Notes: a model not told the origin generated them from the letters alone. A DNA stretch of 64,000 nt from Bathynomus jamesi (GCA_023014485.1 JAJOZX010001871.1:113501-177500), one strand, 5' to 3'. Shown: positions 45,405-57,393, counted from the first letter of the stretch. A program made the numbers and translations.

Positions 45405-46417
45405 TAAGGCTCACAAAGACCCTAAGATCCACTCTAAGGTTAGCCCGAGAGAAAGAAGAAAGTAAGGGGTTAAAAGAAGAGAATATGGGGTTAAGTAAGT
45501 AGCAAAACCTATCACTCGTGGGTTAAAATTCATTCAGAAAAAGAAAGACACCATCATCATCCGCCGGCCACTGCCGACAAGTCGGAAAAATAGTCGAAGA
45601 GAATACTTCCAGCTGTTGCAGACCGGTCCTCCACTCCATAGGGATGTAGAGGATGCAGCCCACTCTGCCGAAAAGGGGTGAAAGATGAAAAGAAGTTAAA
45701 TAAGAACGCATTTCAAACCATGCGACACATTCTTAACTCAAACACTCTCATACCATGCAAACTACAGACATGCAATGAAGAGAGCTACAGACATGCAAAT
45801 AAGGAGAGAAAAAAAAAAAAGAATAACAAAAAGTGGGTTAGTTTACGTTACGAGCTACATCTAAATACGTGTTATTCTAATTTTTTTTTCTTGCTGGCAT
45901 ATCACACGCTGGCATGTCACACGCTTGCATTAGTCGTCAACAGACTCATCCCCGATCACCACCCCCAGAGCTCCTGTTACTAATTGTTTTATTATTACAC
46001 TATATTAAACAACGTTAATATTTTTAAATGCCTATCTAAACGGTTCTTAAACACATTAACGCTGGTAGACTTCACGACTGAGGCGGGAGGATTATTCCAT
46101 TCATCAATTATGATACTTTACACATCTTACTTGTTTACCGTGATGTTATTGACAAGTATACGATACATCCTGAATGTTTTCTAAAATGTTTAATTTCTTG
46201 GGACAACTCTTGTAAGTTCGCATTGCGGTATAAAAGAATTATCCCTTTTATAAAAAAGGAAGAATAACAGAAAATGGAAATAAAGTACATAGTAAATATA
46301 AAGGAATAATGTCAACCTAGAGAAATTATGAACAAATTTAAGCTAGAAAGCAGGTCTACATCTATATAACAAATTTAACACAATTTAATAACCAACGTTA
46401 ATCTAGAATGCACAATT
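45405..46417. other. LINE 3' flank and unassigned DNA
   Basis: After the CR1 stop come about 130 bp of probable 3' untranslated sequence. The rest has no protein I can place. The weak run NTLTLVDFTTEAGGLFHSS near 46045-46105 may be a LINE relic. No tRNA or clear repeat was seen. Confidence 0.45.
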
Positions 46418-48672
46418 TAGGGTGGATCGATTTTACATTTGTTTCGATTTCCATATTCTAATAGAGACAAAAACTTGCGCATGCATGAGAAAATAGCCTC
46501 TGCAAAATCTTAGCTTAATAAGTAATCATCTTCTGCCCCCGGCAGAGCGATGAAAATCATATTTTAGTAGTCAAAAACGTATTTTTCTTATAATTTTTAA
46601 AATATTTCAATATGCATCAAAATTATTCCTAATAACTATAAAATCGATGAAAAAGACCTCATATGATCGTTTTTCCAAGCGCGTTGTCCTACGTTAATAT
46701 CTTTTGCCCCCGGCAACAACGTCAAATGTTGAAAAAATAGGTAATTTATATACATATTTTCAGATCGGCTCTTTGTCTTAAATAATGCATTTATATATTT
46801 CCCATAGCATTTATATCGTTGCTTAGGCATGAAATAACACACGCAAAATTTTATGACTCTAGAGTAATATCTTCTGTCCCCGAGAAAAGTCTAAATGTGG
46901 ATTATAATTACGTTAATGCGGTGTTATAAGTACGATAAGTACTAAGTACAGCTCCTCGCTTGCTAATTTTATAAAATTAGCAACCCAGAACTCACCACGA
47001 GGAGGTGGCTGTACGTTGAGTTCCACCCTATCCAGCCCCAACCACCTTCCTTTGGCTGCATGTCGATTTACATACGGTAATCTTTCTTAGAATCAAATCG
47101 TGGAATTTTTGTTCGGGAGTGAAGACGGGAGCGGATGAATCCGTCCCTCTCTTCTATTCCACTTACACTGGCAGAGGCTTCGGTTACTAATTTGATGAGT
47201 CTCTCGACCGCTTGAGTATGACAAGGGAATAGTGGGATCAGTCCATCAGGCTGGTCTCCCGTCTCAACAAACTCTTTTATTCGGGTATCTGGTATTGTTT
47301 TTGTAACGGGGGGTTCGGTCACCTCAGCCGTTTGCCAGTTGATCATTTCGTAATAGTTTTGACTATCGTAGAGCAGCTCAGGCATGGCGAAGGCTCGAAT
47401 TTCCCCAGCTGGTGATTGTTTTGATCGTGCTTTTAATATTCTTCTCCATCCCAATTCTCTTATGTGTTGCTCATCGGCATGTAGCATGGAGATCAAAATA
47501 TTTTCTGGGTGAGCAAAGAAAGAATTTCTACGGAGGACTTTGTTGGCGATTGTCTTAGATCTTTGAGGCATGGTCTGAGAGAGACGCATCATTTCGAAAA
47601 AATGTTTTGCGCCCTCAGTGAAACTGGAGTTTTTCTTTATCTTAAACCAAATTGGTGCGTAAACTGTCATAATGAATCGCATAATTTCGTTGAAGGTGCT
47701 GGAGGGTTCACTGGTTGAAACATAGAGGCGCAGAAATCTATTTGCTGTTGTCAGCCACCTGAAATGCGCCATCTTACATGGATTTCGAGCCGCGAGAGCT
47801 GAAGAGCAGCTACCGCTCGACACTGCTCTGTAGATGCCTAACAAATATTTTTGGTCAGTGCTCAACTCGGCATCATCTATGTCAATGTCGGGAGATGGAA
47901 TGGCATCGAATTCCCTAATTGGAAGTTTTTCGCAGTCGTTCAGTTGTTTTCCAACTGGTCCAGTAAAGCCCATTGGCCCAGTTGTTTTGCCGTCCAAGTC
48001 CTGAATGAGGTGTCGCAGTGATAATTCATTACCGTGTAATAGGCATATGATCCAGTGAACTGGCCTTTGTAGTTTCATTTCAATCATACGAATGGCTCCA
48101 CCCTTTCGACCCGTGTTCACTGCAGTACCATCACAGCCGATAGCCACAATGTCGTCAGGTGCTAATATTGTTAGTCTGCTGCTGCTGCTGGCAGCACTCA
48201 CCAGAGATGACCTTTAAACCCTAGCCTGGAGTCATAAAATTTTGCGTGTGTGTTATTTCATGCCTAAGCAACGATATAAATGCTATGGGAAATATATAAA
48301 TGCATTATTTAAGACAAAGAGCCGATCTGAAAATATGTATATAAATTACCTATTTTTTCAACATTTGACGTTGTTGCCGGGGGCAAAAGATATTAACGTA
48401 GGACAACGCACTTGGAAAAACGATCATATGAGGTCTTTTACATCGACTTTATAGTTATTAGGAATAATTTTGATGCATATTGAAATATTTTAAAAATTAT
48501 AAGAAAAATACGTTTTTGACTACTAAAATATGATTTTCATCGCTCTGCCGGGGGCAGAAGATGATTACCTACTAAGCTAAGATTTTGCAGAGGCTATTTT
48601 CTCATGCATGCGCAAGTTTTTGTCTCTATTAGAATATGGAAATCGAAAAAAATGTAAAATCGATCCACCCTA
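46418..48672 (-). mobile_element. Element D: truncated A-E family member, opposite orientation to C
   Basis: 2255 bp with the same ends as element C (TAGGGTGGATCGATTTTACA) and long inverted repeats at 46418-46859 and 48228-48672. Coding is on the minus strand. It is very similar to C over the repeats and the gene but keeps an extra segment with the second catalytic Asp. Flanking bases GCACAATT and AATTTGCA are not a direct repeat, so no target duplication is visible. Confidence 0.87.
47068..48201 (-). pseudogene. Element D transposase C-terminal part, open frame
   Basis: A 377-codon open frame. It contains DDIVAIGCDGTAVNTGRKGG (second Asp region), WIICLLHGNELSLRHLIQ, LDGKTTGPMGF and then the same blocks as element C. 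The region with the first catalytic Asp and the cysteine domain is deleted. Against C it differs at about ten residues, for example PVG for PDG and FRWL for SRWQ. The start falls in deleted-leader sequence, so the true product is unclear. Confidence 0.8.
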
Positions 48673-48924
48673 AATTTGCACATGTAAGCACGTATACTAA
48701 AATTTACCATTTTAAAAGGTTATTAAGATTTTCACTAATTAATTATTTTTAAAGGTAGATTCCCTTTACGCATGCACTTAATCACTAATTTCAGTTAGAG
48801 ATTATTCACTTCAGTTAGAGATTATTCACTTAATTATGGATTTGAGCCCGTATTAGATATATAAATATTGAATCACTAATTTCAAACAAGCAGTAAATGC
48901 AGTTAATGTCATTATTCTAAAATG
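48673..48924. other. AT-rich, no gene
   Basis: Contains one short tandem duplication (TTCAGTTAGAGATTATTCAC, twice, near 48791-48835). Nothing else recognised. Confidence 0.6.
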
Positions 48925-49264
48925 ACTACGAGGTGGGATAAAGAGCTTCGTGGTTCGGCGGAATCGTCTGGCTCGGTTACTCGAGGGTTCCTTCTGGAGG
49001 ATTTTCGGGGGGGGCGTCACTTTATGCTACCAAGGTAGCTCACCTATTACGTCCAGTTTCGGGTTCCTTCTTCCGAAAAGAAACGTCAATCCTTCTGTTC
49101 TTCGTCCGCTGCTTGAAGTTTCAAAGGATGGGGGCTTTAAGCGGGCCTAAGCAGCTGTCCTCGATCTCGTAGTTCCGTCTTCTTCTCCGTGCAGGTGGTT
49201 CTTATGCACTGTTTCAGCCATCTATGGTGTCTTTGGCTAAGAAGAAGGGATAAAGAAAACCTTT

Positions 49265-49283
49265 GATCCCACTTCTGACACCA
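49265..49283 (-). promoter_or_regulatory. Primer binding site complementary to tRNA-Leu
   Basis: Minus strand TGGTGTCAGAAGTGGGATC. Its complement, CCCACTTCTGACACCA, is the 3' end of a leucine tRNA with the CCA tail. It would prime minus-strand cDNA synthesis. Confidence 0.85.
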
Positions 49284-49285
49284 CT

Positions 49286-49915
49286 TGTAATACGCCTTTC
49301 CCCGAGTTCGGGCAAAGTCAGGAAGTTACTCGAGAGAGGTTATTACTTTAGCACTCTTGGATGCAGAAATGGTTCACTCTTCGTATTCCCACAATCGCGG
49401 AGTACTGTGTGGGCCCGTGATTTTCTTTTTCCCAGTTATCAAAGTCCAAAGAGTAGAAAATAAACACAACGGCTTACACGATTTTTAATTTGAATTCGGA
49501 CGAGATAAATTTAACTGGTTAGAGTGAATCAAAAGTTTCTTTTACAGAGATCAGAGAGTTAATAATAATAATAAAAGTTTCATAAACATAATATTGGTTG
49601 CTTTTTCAGTGTAAGATATTAAATAAGCCAAAGACCCCTCTAAGACACCCTTGTCCGTTCTGAGTCTCCAAGATTGTATGAGTCAATTGCTAAGCTACTG
49701 CCATTTTTCCCTATACCGTCAGACTTCAATTGAAAACCCATTAATCTTCCAATTTCCAAAAGCAATTCCCGTTAAAGGACTGAAAACCCGCCATTTCAGC
49801 CCGGAGATCCGTCTCCTCGGAATCTGCCTTAAGGGCGCTGATCTCTTTCTTTTAGAGTCAAAGGAACGGAACCTGGCTAAGCCACCACGCAAGCGGTTGA
49901 CGTCACCTGAGAACA
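49286..49915 (-). repeat. LTR, 630 bp, TG...CA ends
   Basis: Read on the minus strand it starts TGTTCTCAGGTGACGTCAAC and ends GGCGTATTACA. The dinucleotides TG and CA at its tips and the primer site two bases beyond its 3' end support the borders. The second LTR is not in the window. Confidence 0.75.
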
Positions 49916-49941
49916 TATATTTTATATATATATATATATTT

Positions 49942-50003
<62 letters not shown>

Positions 50004-50103
50004 AATACATATATGTATATATATACATATATATGTATATATAATATTATATATATATTATTATATATATATTATTATTATATATACAATATATTATTAT
50101 ATA

Positions 50104-50150
<47 letters not shown>

Positions 50151-50152
50151 TG
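49916..50152. repeat. TA-rich microsatellite
   Basis: Simple TA sequence between the LTR and the R1 copy. Confidence 0.93.
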
Positions 50153-50790
50153 ATACACACAGACCGTGCATGGAACAAGGAACTCTTCTGGGATAATTAA
50201 ATCCACTATAGTCCGAATAAGTAATGGTAAATGACAAATACCATAGTTTTTCTTTTTCATGATGCTAGCCCGACGTGGGCAACGGGTCACTCGCAAAGAG
50301 GTCCCATAAATATAGCTTCCCTCACCAGCTATCTGCAAAGCAGACAGGATCCAGTTTTGGGACATGGATCTAGGGTTTAAAGCAACTTAGCCCTGCCACA
50401 TTTAGAACCTCAATATAAGCAAAAGACTCGCTGCCTTCAAGTCAGATTGAATACATCAAAGAAAAAGGGATAACTATTATATTTTTAGCCAAAAACCAAA
50501 ACTTAAACCTCAACTGGCAGAATTGAGCGTCCACTTTTCAAAGCACATAACATATCCGTTTCAAGATGGGAATGAACTCAGAATGGTCCCATGAGTTTTT
50601 TATGATACACGCAGACCGTGCATGGAACAAGGAACTCTTCTGGGATAATTAAATCCACTATAGTCCGAATAAGTAATGGTAAATGACAAATACCATAGTT
50701 TTTCTTTTTCATGATGCAAGCCCGACGTGGGCAACGGGTCACTCGCAAAGAGGTCCCATAAATATAGCTTCCCTCACCAGCTATCTGCTT
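50153..50790 (-). repeat. Repeat R1, two tandem partial copies
   Basis: Copies at about 50153-50600 and 50600-50790 share GACCGTGCATGGAACAAGGA and CCCGACGTGGGCAACGGG with the R1 copy at 11131-11850. The right end joins directly onto an inverted Penelope fragment. Open frames here are not conserved protein. Confidence 0.7.
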
Positions 50791-50864
50791 TGAGATTGAG
50801 TTGTCTTGTTCCGTTTCTAAAGTAAATTTAATGGAGGGGACTTGATCATTTAATTGAATAGTAA

Positions 50865-51686
50865 ATGGAACAAGACAACTCAATCCCGTTTTTGGATGTG
50901 CGTGTACATAGGAAAAGCCCAGGTTTTAAGTTTAGTATCTATCGGGAAAAAACAAACAATTTGTCCTACGTACACTTTTACTCGGGACATGACAACCCCA
51001 CTAAGAAGGCCATTTTTTCTTCAATGTTTCTCTGCGCCCTTAGGATCGCCAGTCCGGAATACATCGATGCCGAATTGGAAAAAATCAACGGTATTGGAAG
51101 TGATCTGTGTTATCCACCTGCGTTTATGGAATCTTGCCTCAATAAGCGAAAACGAACTTTCTATCGTGTGAATAATAACACTCGGACTTTGTCAAAAAAT
51201 ATTTTAGTACTTCCATTTTTCCCGGGCTTTTTAGGCATTGCTAATGTACTTAAACTTTTGGATATTAATGTAGTATTTTCATACAACAATATTGTGAAAA
51301 ATATCATAGTAAAAAATAGCCCTACCAATAATTCAGGCATTATGTATAAAATTGGGTGAAAACAATGTGATTCCTTTTACATTGGTCAGACGGGAAAGGA
51401 TTTTCACACACGTGTAAAACAGCATCAGTATTCCATTAGAACGGGATAGTCGTCCAGTGTCCTTTTTGTCCATTTGTCAGAGTTATCCCATTGTATTGAT
51501 TGGAATAATGCTTCAGTTTTGTTTCACTCTAGCAACATTGTTAATAGAAATATTCTTGAGTCTGCTATTATTCAACTTACAAATAAGTTTAGCATGAGCA
51601 AAGGTCTTTTTCAACTCGATCCTGTTGTTTTGAATTCCTTCAGAACAGATTTAGATAAGAAGGGTAGAACGCTAAATCTTTTGTAA
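50865..51686 (+). pseudogene. P3 reverse transcriptase end and GIY-YIG nuclease
   Basis: Frame 50865-51359 has EQDNSIPFLDVRVHRKSPGF, RIASPEYIDAELEKINGIGS and ends at TGA after YKIG. Frame 51474-51686 has the C-terminal LSELSHCIDWNNAS and QLDPVVLNSF blocks. The palm domain is missing because the 5' end is truncated. The nuclease start is the same as in P1, but stops at 51357-51359 and near 51448 interrupt it. Confidence 0.82.
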
Positions 51687-51949
51687 ACTTGTATGCTACT
51701 CTAATAACTTTTATTTTTCAATTTATTTTTATAGACATCGAACTTTAACAAGAAGGGCAGAGTGCTAAAACCAGGTCAGATTTCCAGTATAAATTAGTAT
51801 TTTATTTTTTTAATTATCTATAACATTGGTTCGAGACAATTCATTTGATCTTGTGCTAAAAATCGGTAGTTTTTCCTTACAAATTTGTATGCTTCTCCCA
51901 CAATCCTTTAATGTTTATTTTTTTATTTTTTATTTTTATCTCTCCGTTT

Positions 51950-51988
<39 letters not shown>

Positions 51989-52024
51989 TCTGTAACCTAT
52001 ATATAGGCTGTAACTCTTTATGTA

Positions 52025-52095
52025 CTTCAGTATTCCTGAGGATGTCATTAGACGAAAGCGCTTGAGCACCATTCTGTGTTTCCTTTCCTTCGTGG
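52025..52095 (+). ncRNA. Hammerhead-ribozyme-like motif in P3 3' region
   Basis: 52036-52059 reads CTGAGGATGTC ATTA GACGAAAGCG, with the core and stem II intact as in P1. It is followed by CTTGAGCACC, which could close stem III (GCU/AGC). It was not folded or tested. Confidence 0.5.
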
Positions 52096-52474
52096 TTTTA
52101 TTCATCATAAATATTATTCACGTGTCACTTTCGTGAAGTAATTTTCATATATATATATATATATATCTACATACAATAAACGCAGGAAAAAAATAAAAAT
52201 AAAGGATTGTGGGAAGAGCATACAAATAGGTATGGAAAAACTACCGATTTTAGCACTTTGCCAGAATCCAACACAAGATCAAATGAATTATTTCCAACCA
52301 ATGTCATAGTTAATTAAAAAAAATAATAAATTGAAAAATAAAAAAACTTGTAAGAGGAGCATACAAATTTATACTGGAAATCTGCCCAGGTTTTAGCACT
52401 CTGCCCTTCTTGTCTAAGTTCGATATATATAAAAATAAATTGAAAAATAAAAATTATTAGAGAAGTATACAAGT

Positions 52475-53893
52475 TTACCAAAGGTTTAGCACTCTACCCT
52501 CCTTGTCTAAATCCGTTCTGAACGAATTCAAAACAACGGGATCGAGTTGAAAAAGACTTTTGCTTATGTTGAAGTTATTTGTAAGTTGGATAATGGCAGA
52601 CTCAAGAATATTTCTATTAACAATGTTGCTAGAATGAAACAAAACTGAAGCATTATTCCAATCAATACAGTGGGATAACTCTGACAAATGGACAAAAAGG
52701 CACTGGACGACTGTCCCGTTCTAACGGAATACTGATGCTGTTTTACACGTGTGTGAAAATCCTTTCCCGTCTGACCTATGTAAAAGGAATCACATTGTCT
52801 ACAACCAATTTTATAGATAATGCCTGAATTATTGGTAGGGCTATTTTTTACTATGATATTTTTCACAATATTGTTGTATGAAAATACTACATTAATATCC
52901 AAAAGTTTAAGTGCATTAGCAATGCCTAAAAAGCCCGGGGAAAATGGAAGTACTAAAATATTCTTTGACAAAGTACGAGTGTTATTATCCACACGATAGA
53001 AGGTTCGTTTTGCCTTGTTGAGACAAGATTCCATAAACACAGGTGGGTAACACAGATCACTTCCAATACCGTGGATTTTTTCAAATTCGGCATCGATGTA
53101 TTCCGGACTGGCGATCCTAAGGGCGCGGAGAAACTTTGAAGAAAAAATGGCCTTCTTAGTGGGGGTGTCATGTCCCGAGTAAACGTGTACGTAGGACAAA
53201 TTGTTTTTTTTTTCCGATAGATACTAAACTTAAAACCTGGGCTTTCCCTATGTCCACGCACATCGAAAAACGGGATTGAGTTGTCTTGTTCCACTTCTAA
53301 AGTAAACTTAATGGAGGGGACTTGATCATTTAACTGAAGGAGGAAGTCGTCCAAGTCACGATTCTTGGGCCAGATACACAAAATATCGTCGACGTACCGC
53401 AGCCATGGGATGCCAACCTCCAGGATTCTCGGAATGTAAGTAATTTCGAAAAATTCCATATAAATATTGGAGAGGAGGGGCGACAAGGGGTTGCCCAATG
53501 CCCATGGCCATCCCAAAAACTTGGTAATACTCGTTATTGAAAGTGAATTTACAGTCTTTGATGCAAAGCGTAATAAGTTCCAAAACAATGTGTGCAGGTA
53601 GTGGCAGGTCATACTTATGTAATTCTCGGGAGAGAAAGTCAAGCATATCGTCAATCGGCACTTTTGTAAACAATGAACAAACGTCAAAACTGATCAATCT
53701 ATCGTTGGTTTCAGTACGTGCATTATTCAATTTTTCAGTAAGATCCATGGAATTTTTTACATGTGAATCAGAGATAGTTCCAAGGGTGGGGGACAAGACT
53801 TTGACAAGCCATTTGGAGAGTTTATAAGTAATAGAGCCCACCGAGCTAATAACAGGGCGCATAGGGTTGCCAGGTTTGTGGGTTTTAATAAGA
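52475..53893 (-). pseudogene. P4 reverse transcriptase and GIY-YIG nuclease
   Basis: Frames 53356-53862 and 52953-53687 cover the palm, with NDRLISFDVCSLFTKVP, FGMAMG and the intact YVDD in WLRYVDDILCIWP. Frames 52564-53199 and 52475-52687 cover the thumb and nuclease (YKIGCRQCDSFYIGQTGKD). At least three frameshifts break it. Unlike P2 and P3, the nuclease signature has no TGA. Confidence 0.85.
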
Positions 53894-53901
53894 CTGTAAA
53901 G

Positions 53902-56900
53902 TAGGGTGGAGCGAAAAATACTTGTTTTCTAGTATGAAGTTCTAATAGTGATTAAAAGTTGCATTTAGTGGACGATATATACCTGCCAAAATATGAGTTC
54001 GTTTTTTTAATATTTTCAGCTGCCACCAGGGGGCTAAAGTTAACACAATTTTGGGTAAAAAGGAAAAAAATGCTTCTATTTTAGGTTTATCAAACTATTA
54101 TAAAATTTTATCTTAGAATTATCTAATAGTTTGATTAAGATTCTAAAATGATAAGAATTCGTTTTCTAAAAATGCCTTTTCATATGCTTAATATCTTCAG
54201 CTGCCACAAGAGAGCTGAATTTAACTTAAAAATGACAATTAAGTATGATTCTGTATTTACTTGAAAAAGGGAACAGTAATAAATTAGGATGTCTCTCCTC
54301 CTTTATACTGGCTTGAGACAGTTAAGAAACGTTATTTCGTGCCTAAGCGGAGTTACCACCCTTTCCCCAACCAACCTCCCTCTAGAAAGGGTTCTTGCTG
54401 AAGACTATTTAGTAATTTGCTTTTGTGTCAAATTTTGACTGTTTTTTCCTTGATTCTAATGTAGCACGAATCCAACCGTCTCTGTTTGTAGGTCCGCAGA
54501 CTGATCCAGCAGCGTCTGTAACGAGCTTGACGCATCTCTCTACGGCTTGTGTATGACATGGAAACTGAAATAATTCTGAATGAAGAGTAGTACCATGTTT
54601 GATGCATGATTCAATATCATCAAGAGAAACTCCTTTGGTTATCGGTGGTTCTGCTATCTGAAAATCTTGCCACATAATGAGATCTGTATAGTCTTTGGCA
54701 TAAAAATTTATTTCTGGCACTTTAAAATACCTGATAACATCTGTTTCTTGAATGCATGCCCTTGCTTTTATGATACGCCTAAATCCCAACTGACGCACAT
54801 GCTCCCTTTCATCAGCTGTCATTGCAATGAGAATGTTTTCTTGATTTGCGTAATATGCATTTCGCTGAATGACTGAGTCATGTACTCTCCTAAGCTCTTC
54901 ACGGAAATACCGGCTTCTTGCAATCATATGCCACATATGTTTAGCACCATATTGGCATAATGGTTTACGCTTTATCTGAAACCACATTGGTGCGTATACC
55001 CTAACAATGAAAGTAGCTAATTCTTGTAAATTGCCTGAAGGATTCTCTGTGGTTGCATATAACCGCAGAGTCCTGTTTGCTGTGGTGAGCCACCTTGAAT
55101 GTGATATATTGCCTAGACTCTTATGACTAGGACTCTTTGAGAATGTTCCACTTGATATAGCCTTGTGAATTTCAAGAAGGTATTTCTGGTCAGTACTTAT
55201 GTCATCTACATCAACTTCACACATGTCCTCTTGAATTTCAATGGGTTTGAAGTTAACTATGGGAAGCTTTTCACAGTCTGAAAGTGCTCGGCCAATTTCT
55301 CCTGAAAATGCTCTTGGTCCAGTAGTGGTACCATCCAAGTGATGAAACAGATGGCGCAATGGAAGTTCATGAAGGTGTAAAAGGCATATCAGCCACTGCA
55401 ATGGCTTATTAAAGGCTTCTTCCAGTAATCTTATTGTGCCTCCAATACTACCAGTGTTAACCACTGTCGAATCACAGCCAACTGCAACGATGTTCCCTAT
55501 ATCAACATTCCTTTCTTTCAAGCAATTCACTAGCGCTGTGCAAATGTATTTAGCTTTGCCACTGGAAGGTGTCACATGTGCAAAGTACAGAGAGTGTGGT
55601 TCAGATATTATGCTGATATGCTCTTCGCGTTTGGTTCTTTGGTGGTTAGAGCCATCACTCTCCTGGACTTGAATTTTTGTTTTATCCTTTCTGCCATCAA
55701 AGTATAATCCCCGCATGGTTTTTGGCTCTCCTATCTGTTGTAGTTCCTTTCTCTGTTTTTGTCTTTCACGTCTTAACTTACTTCTGTCTATAATATTCCC
55801 TTTGTCTTCGGGAGTAACAATTTTAAGATCTGCCAATACTGCAGAAGCAATAGCAGCCCCAGCTCTGTCCGGCATTTTAAATCTATCACAAGTAATTGCT
55901 AATGAAGGCAGTGGCTCACGCATCTGTTGTTCTGATATTACATATTGAGTCGAGGTTGTATCTTCCTCATTATCTTCAGATATCTCTTCTAGTTGTTGAA
56001 GTTCACTTGTCTCTGTTTCGATTTGTAAGTTGGACGTATTGGTTATAGCAGCACTAGTTGTTTGTGAGGATTCCAGACGTGCTTTTTTCCATTTCCTTTC
56101 GATGTTCTCTCGCTTGTAATCGTCTTGTGTGTGCTATGTCAATGCTTCCTATCACCATTATTCTGCGTGTTCGTTGGTCATTTAAAAAATCCTGCTCTTT
56201 TGGAGGGACTTTCTTACTCTTTTCACATGAGCATCTCCTAAACTCCTTACATTTGCAGGTGCAGATGTCAAACAAAGTGCATTTTGAAGAGTTTTCAAAT
56301 TCTTCAAGCTGATTTTTGTACTTAGGCTGATCCTTGCGTGACTTGTATGGCTTTAATAAGGACCTGTATTTATCATGGTACACTCGCATCATCTGTAAAA
56401 CGCGTGTATGTGAAACTATTGGCAAAGAGGCCTTCTTCCAAATATTTTCTACCTTTTTGGAAACTGCCTCTGCTATTTCAGAAATGAAGGCTCCTTGTTA
56501 TTCATCTGCTCCTTCACTAAATTTTGTGAACAGGTAATCTTTCATAATGCAGTTATAAGTTGGTAGTTGCATATCACTCATCTCACAAGGTACTTCAAAT
56601 ATGGCACACTTCATATGTTCTCTAGTGAAATGTTTATATTTAGTATTTGATGCCATAATATTTTTAAGAAAAATTCACAATCACAAATATCCTGTACATC
56701 AAAACATTTATAATTAATATATTAATATATTTTATAAGTATATATAATATATTATATAAATATATAATATATTATATAAATAAACTAAAATTATATAATA
56801 CATTATAACAAGCATTTTATAATAAAATCAATATTATCTCTATATAAATCACTTTAAAATAAAGTTTTATAATATTCCGATCATATTAAAAAACTCTCCG

Positions 56901-57393
56901 ATCAACTGAGCGACTAGGCCTACTACCTAAGAAGACAAGTGTTAACACACTGTTCTAATGACTCACAGAAAGAAATTCCTTCACACCAAAACCCTCCCCC
57001 ACAACCCTCCCAAACCCTCCCCCACAACATTCAGTGTAGTCTCAACATGACTCAGTTACTCTAAATTGTGTTAACTTCAGCTCTCTTGTGGCAGCTGAAG
57101 ATATTAAGCATATGAAAAGGCATTTTTACAAAACGAATTCCTCTCATTTAAGAATCTTAATCAAACTATTAGATAATTCTAAGATAAAATTTTATAATAG
57201 TTTGACAAACCTAAAATAGAAGCATTTTTTCCCTTTTTACACAAAATTGTGTTAACTTTAGCCCCCTGGTGGCAGCTAAACATTTTAAACAAATGAACTC
57301 ATATTTTGGCAGGCATATTTTGTCCACTAAATGCAACTTTTAATCACTATTAGAACTTCATACTAGAAAAAAAGTATTTTTCGCTCCACCCTA
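53902..57393 (-). mobile_element. Element E: the most complete A-E family transposon
   Basis: 3492 bp, starting TAGGGTGGAGCGAAAAATAC with its complement at the other end. The terminal inverted repeats run about 325 bp (53902-54230 and 57070-57393). Each holds two related GC-rich motifs, AGCTGCCACCAGGGGGCT (54018) and AGCTGCCACAAGAGAGCT (54199), mirrored at 57079-57096 and 57259-57278. It carries the nearly complete gene described below. Confidence 0.93.
54409..56656 (-). pseudogene. Element E transposase, one stop and one frameshift
   Basis: Read from ATG at 56656. A TAA sits at 56498-56500. The next open frame (56054-56425) has a helical region, then the cysteine cluster CTLFDICTCKCKEFRRCSC and KKVPPKEQDFLNDQRTRR. 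A frameshift near 56060-56090 leads to the 504-codon frame (54409-55923). That holds LAITCDRFKMPDRAGAAIA, IIDRSKLRRERQ, MRGLYFDGRKDKTK (first Asp), VAVGCDSTVVNTGSIGG (second Asp), WLICLLHLHELPLRHLF, GPRAFSGEIGR, HSRWLTTANRTLRLYATTE, YANQENILIAMTADE and CHTQAVERCVKLVTDAAG. hAT transposases carry TRWNS and an ERxFS block in similar places, which is why I compare it to hAT. The total is about 750 codons. Confidence 0.82.

Larger units (their letters stand above)
48925..49915 (-). mobile_element. LTR retrotransposon 5' end (minus strand): LTR, primer site and leader
   Basis: On the minus strand the order is LTR (49915 to 49286), then a 2-base gap, a primer binding site (49283 to 49265), then leader sequence to about 48925. 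The leader has a possible ATG near 49215 followed by a short open frame. Only this end of the element is present. Further coding sequence is lost below 48925. The primer-site type suits Ty3/gypsy-like elements of invertebrates. Confidence 0.78.
50791..52170 (+). mobile_element. Penelope-like element P3, with inverted 5' fragment
   Basis: A short minus-strand fragment (about 50791-50850) lies back to back with the plus-strand copy beginning near 50860, both starting at the same part of the reverse transcriptase. P3 then runs to its 3' end at a TA run (52148-52170), next to the 3' end of P4. It shares its 3' sequences and two premature stops with P2. Confidence 0.85.

Noticed and set aside
46410..48680. 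8-bp target duplication for element D
   Set aside because: GCACAATT and AATTTGCA are not direct repeats. I report no duplication.
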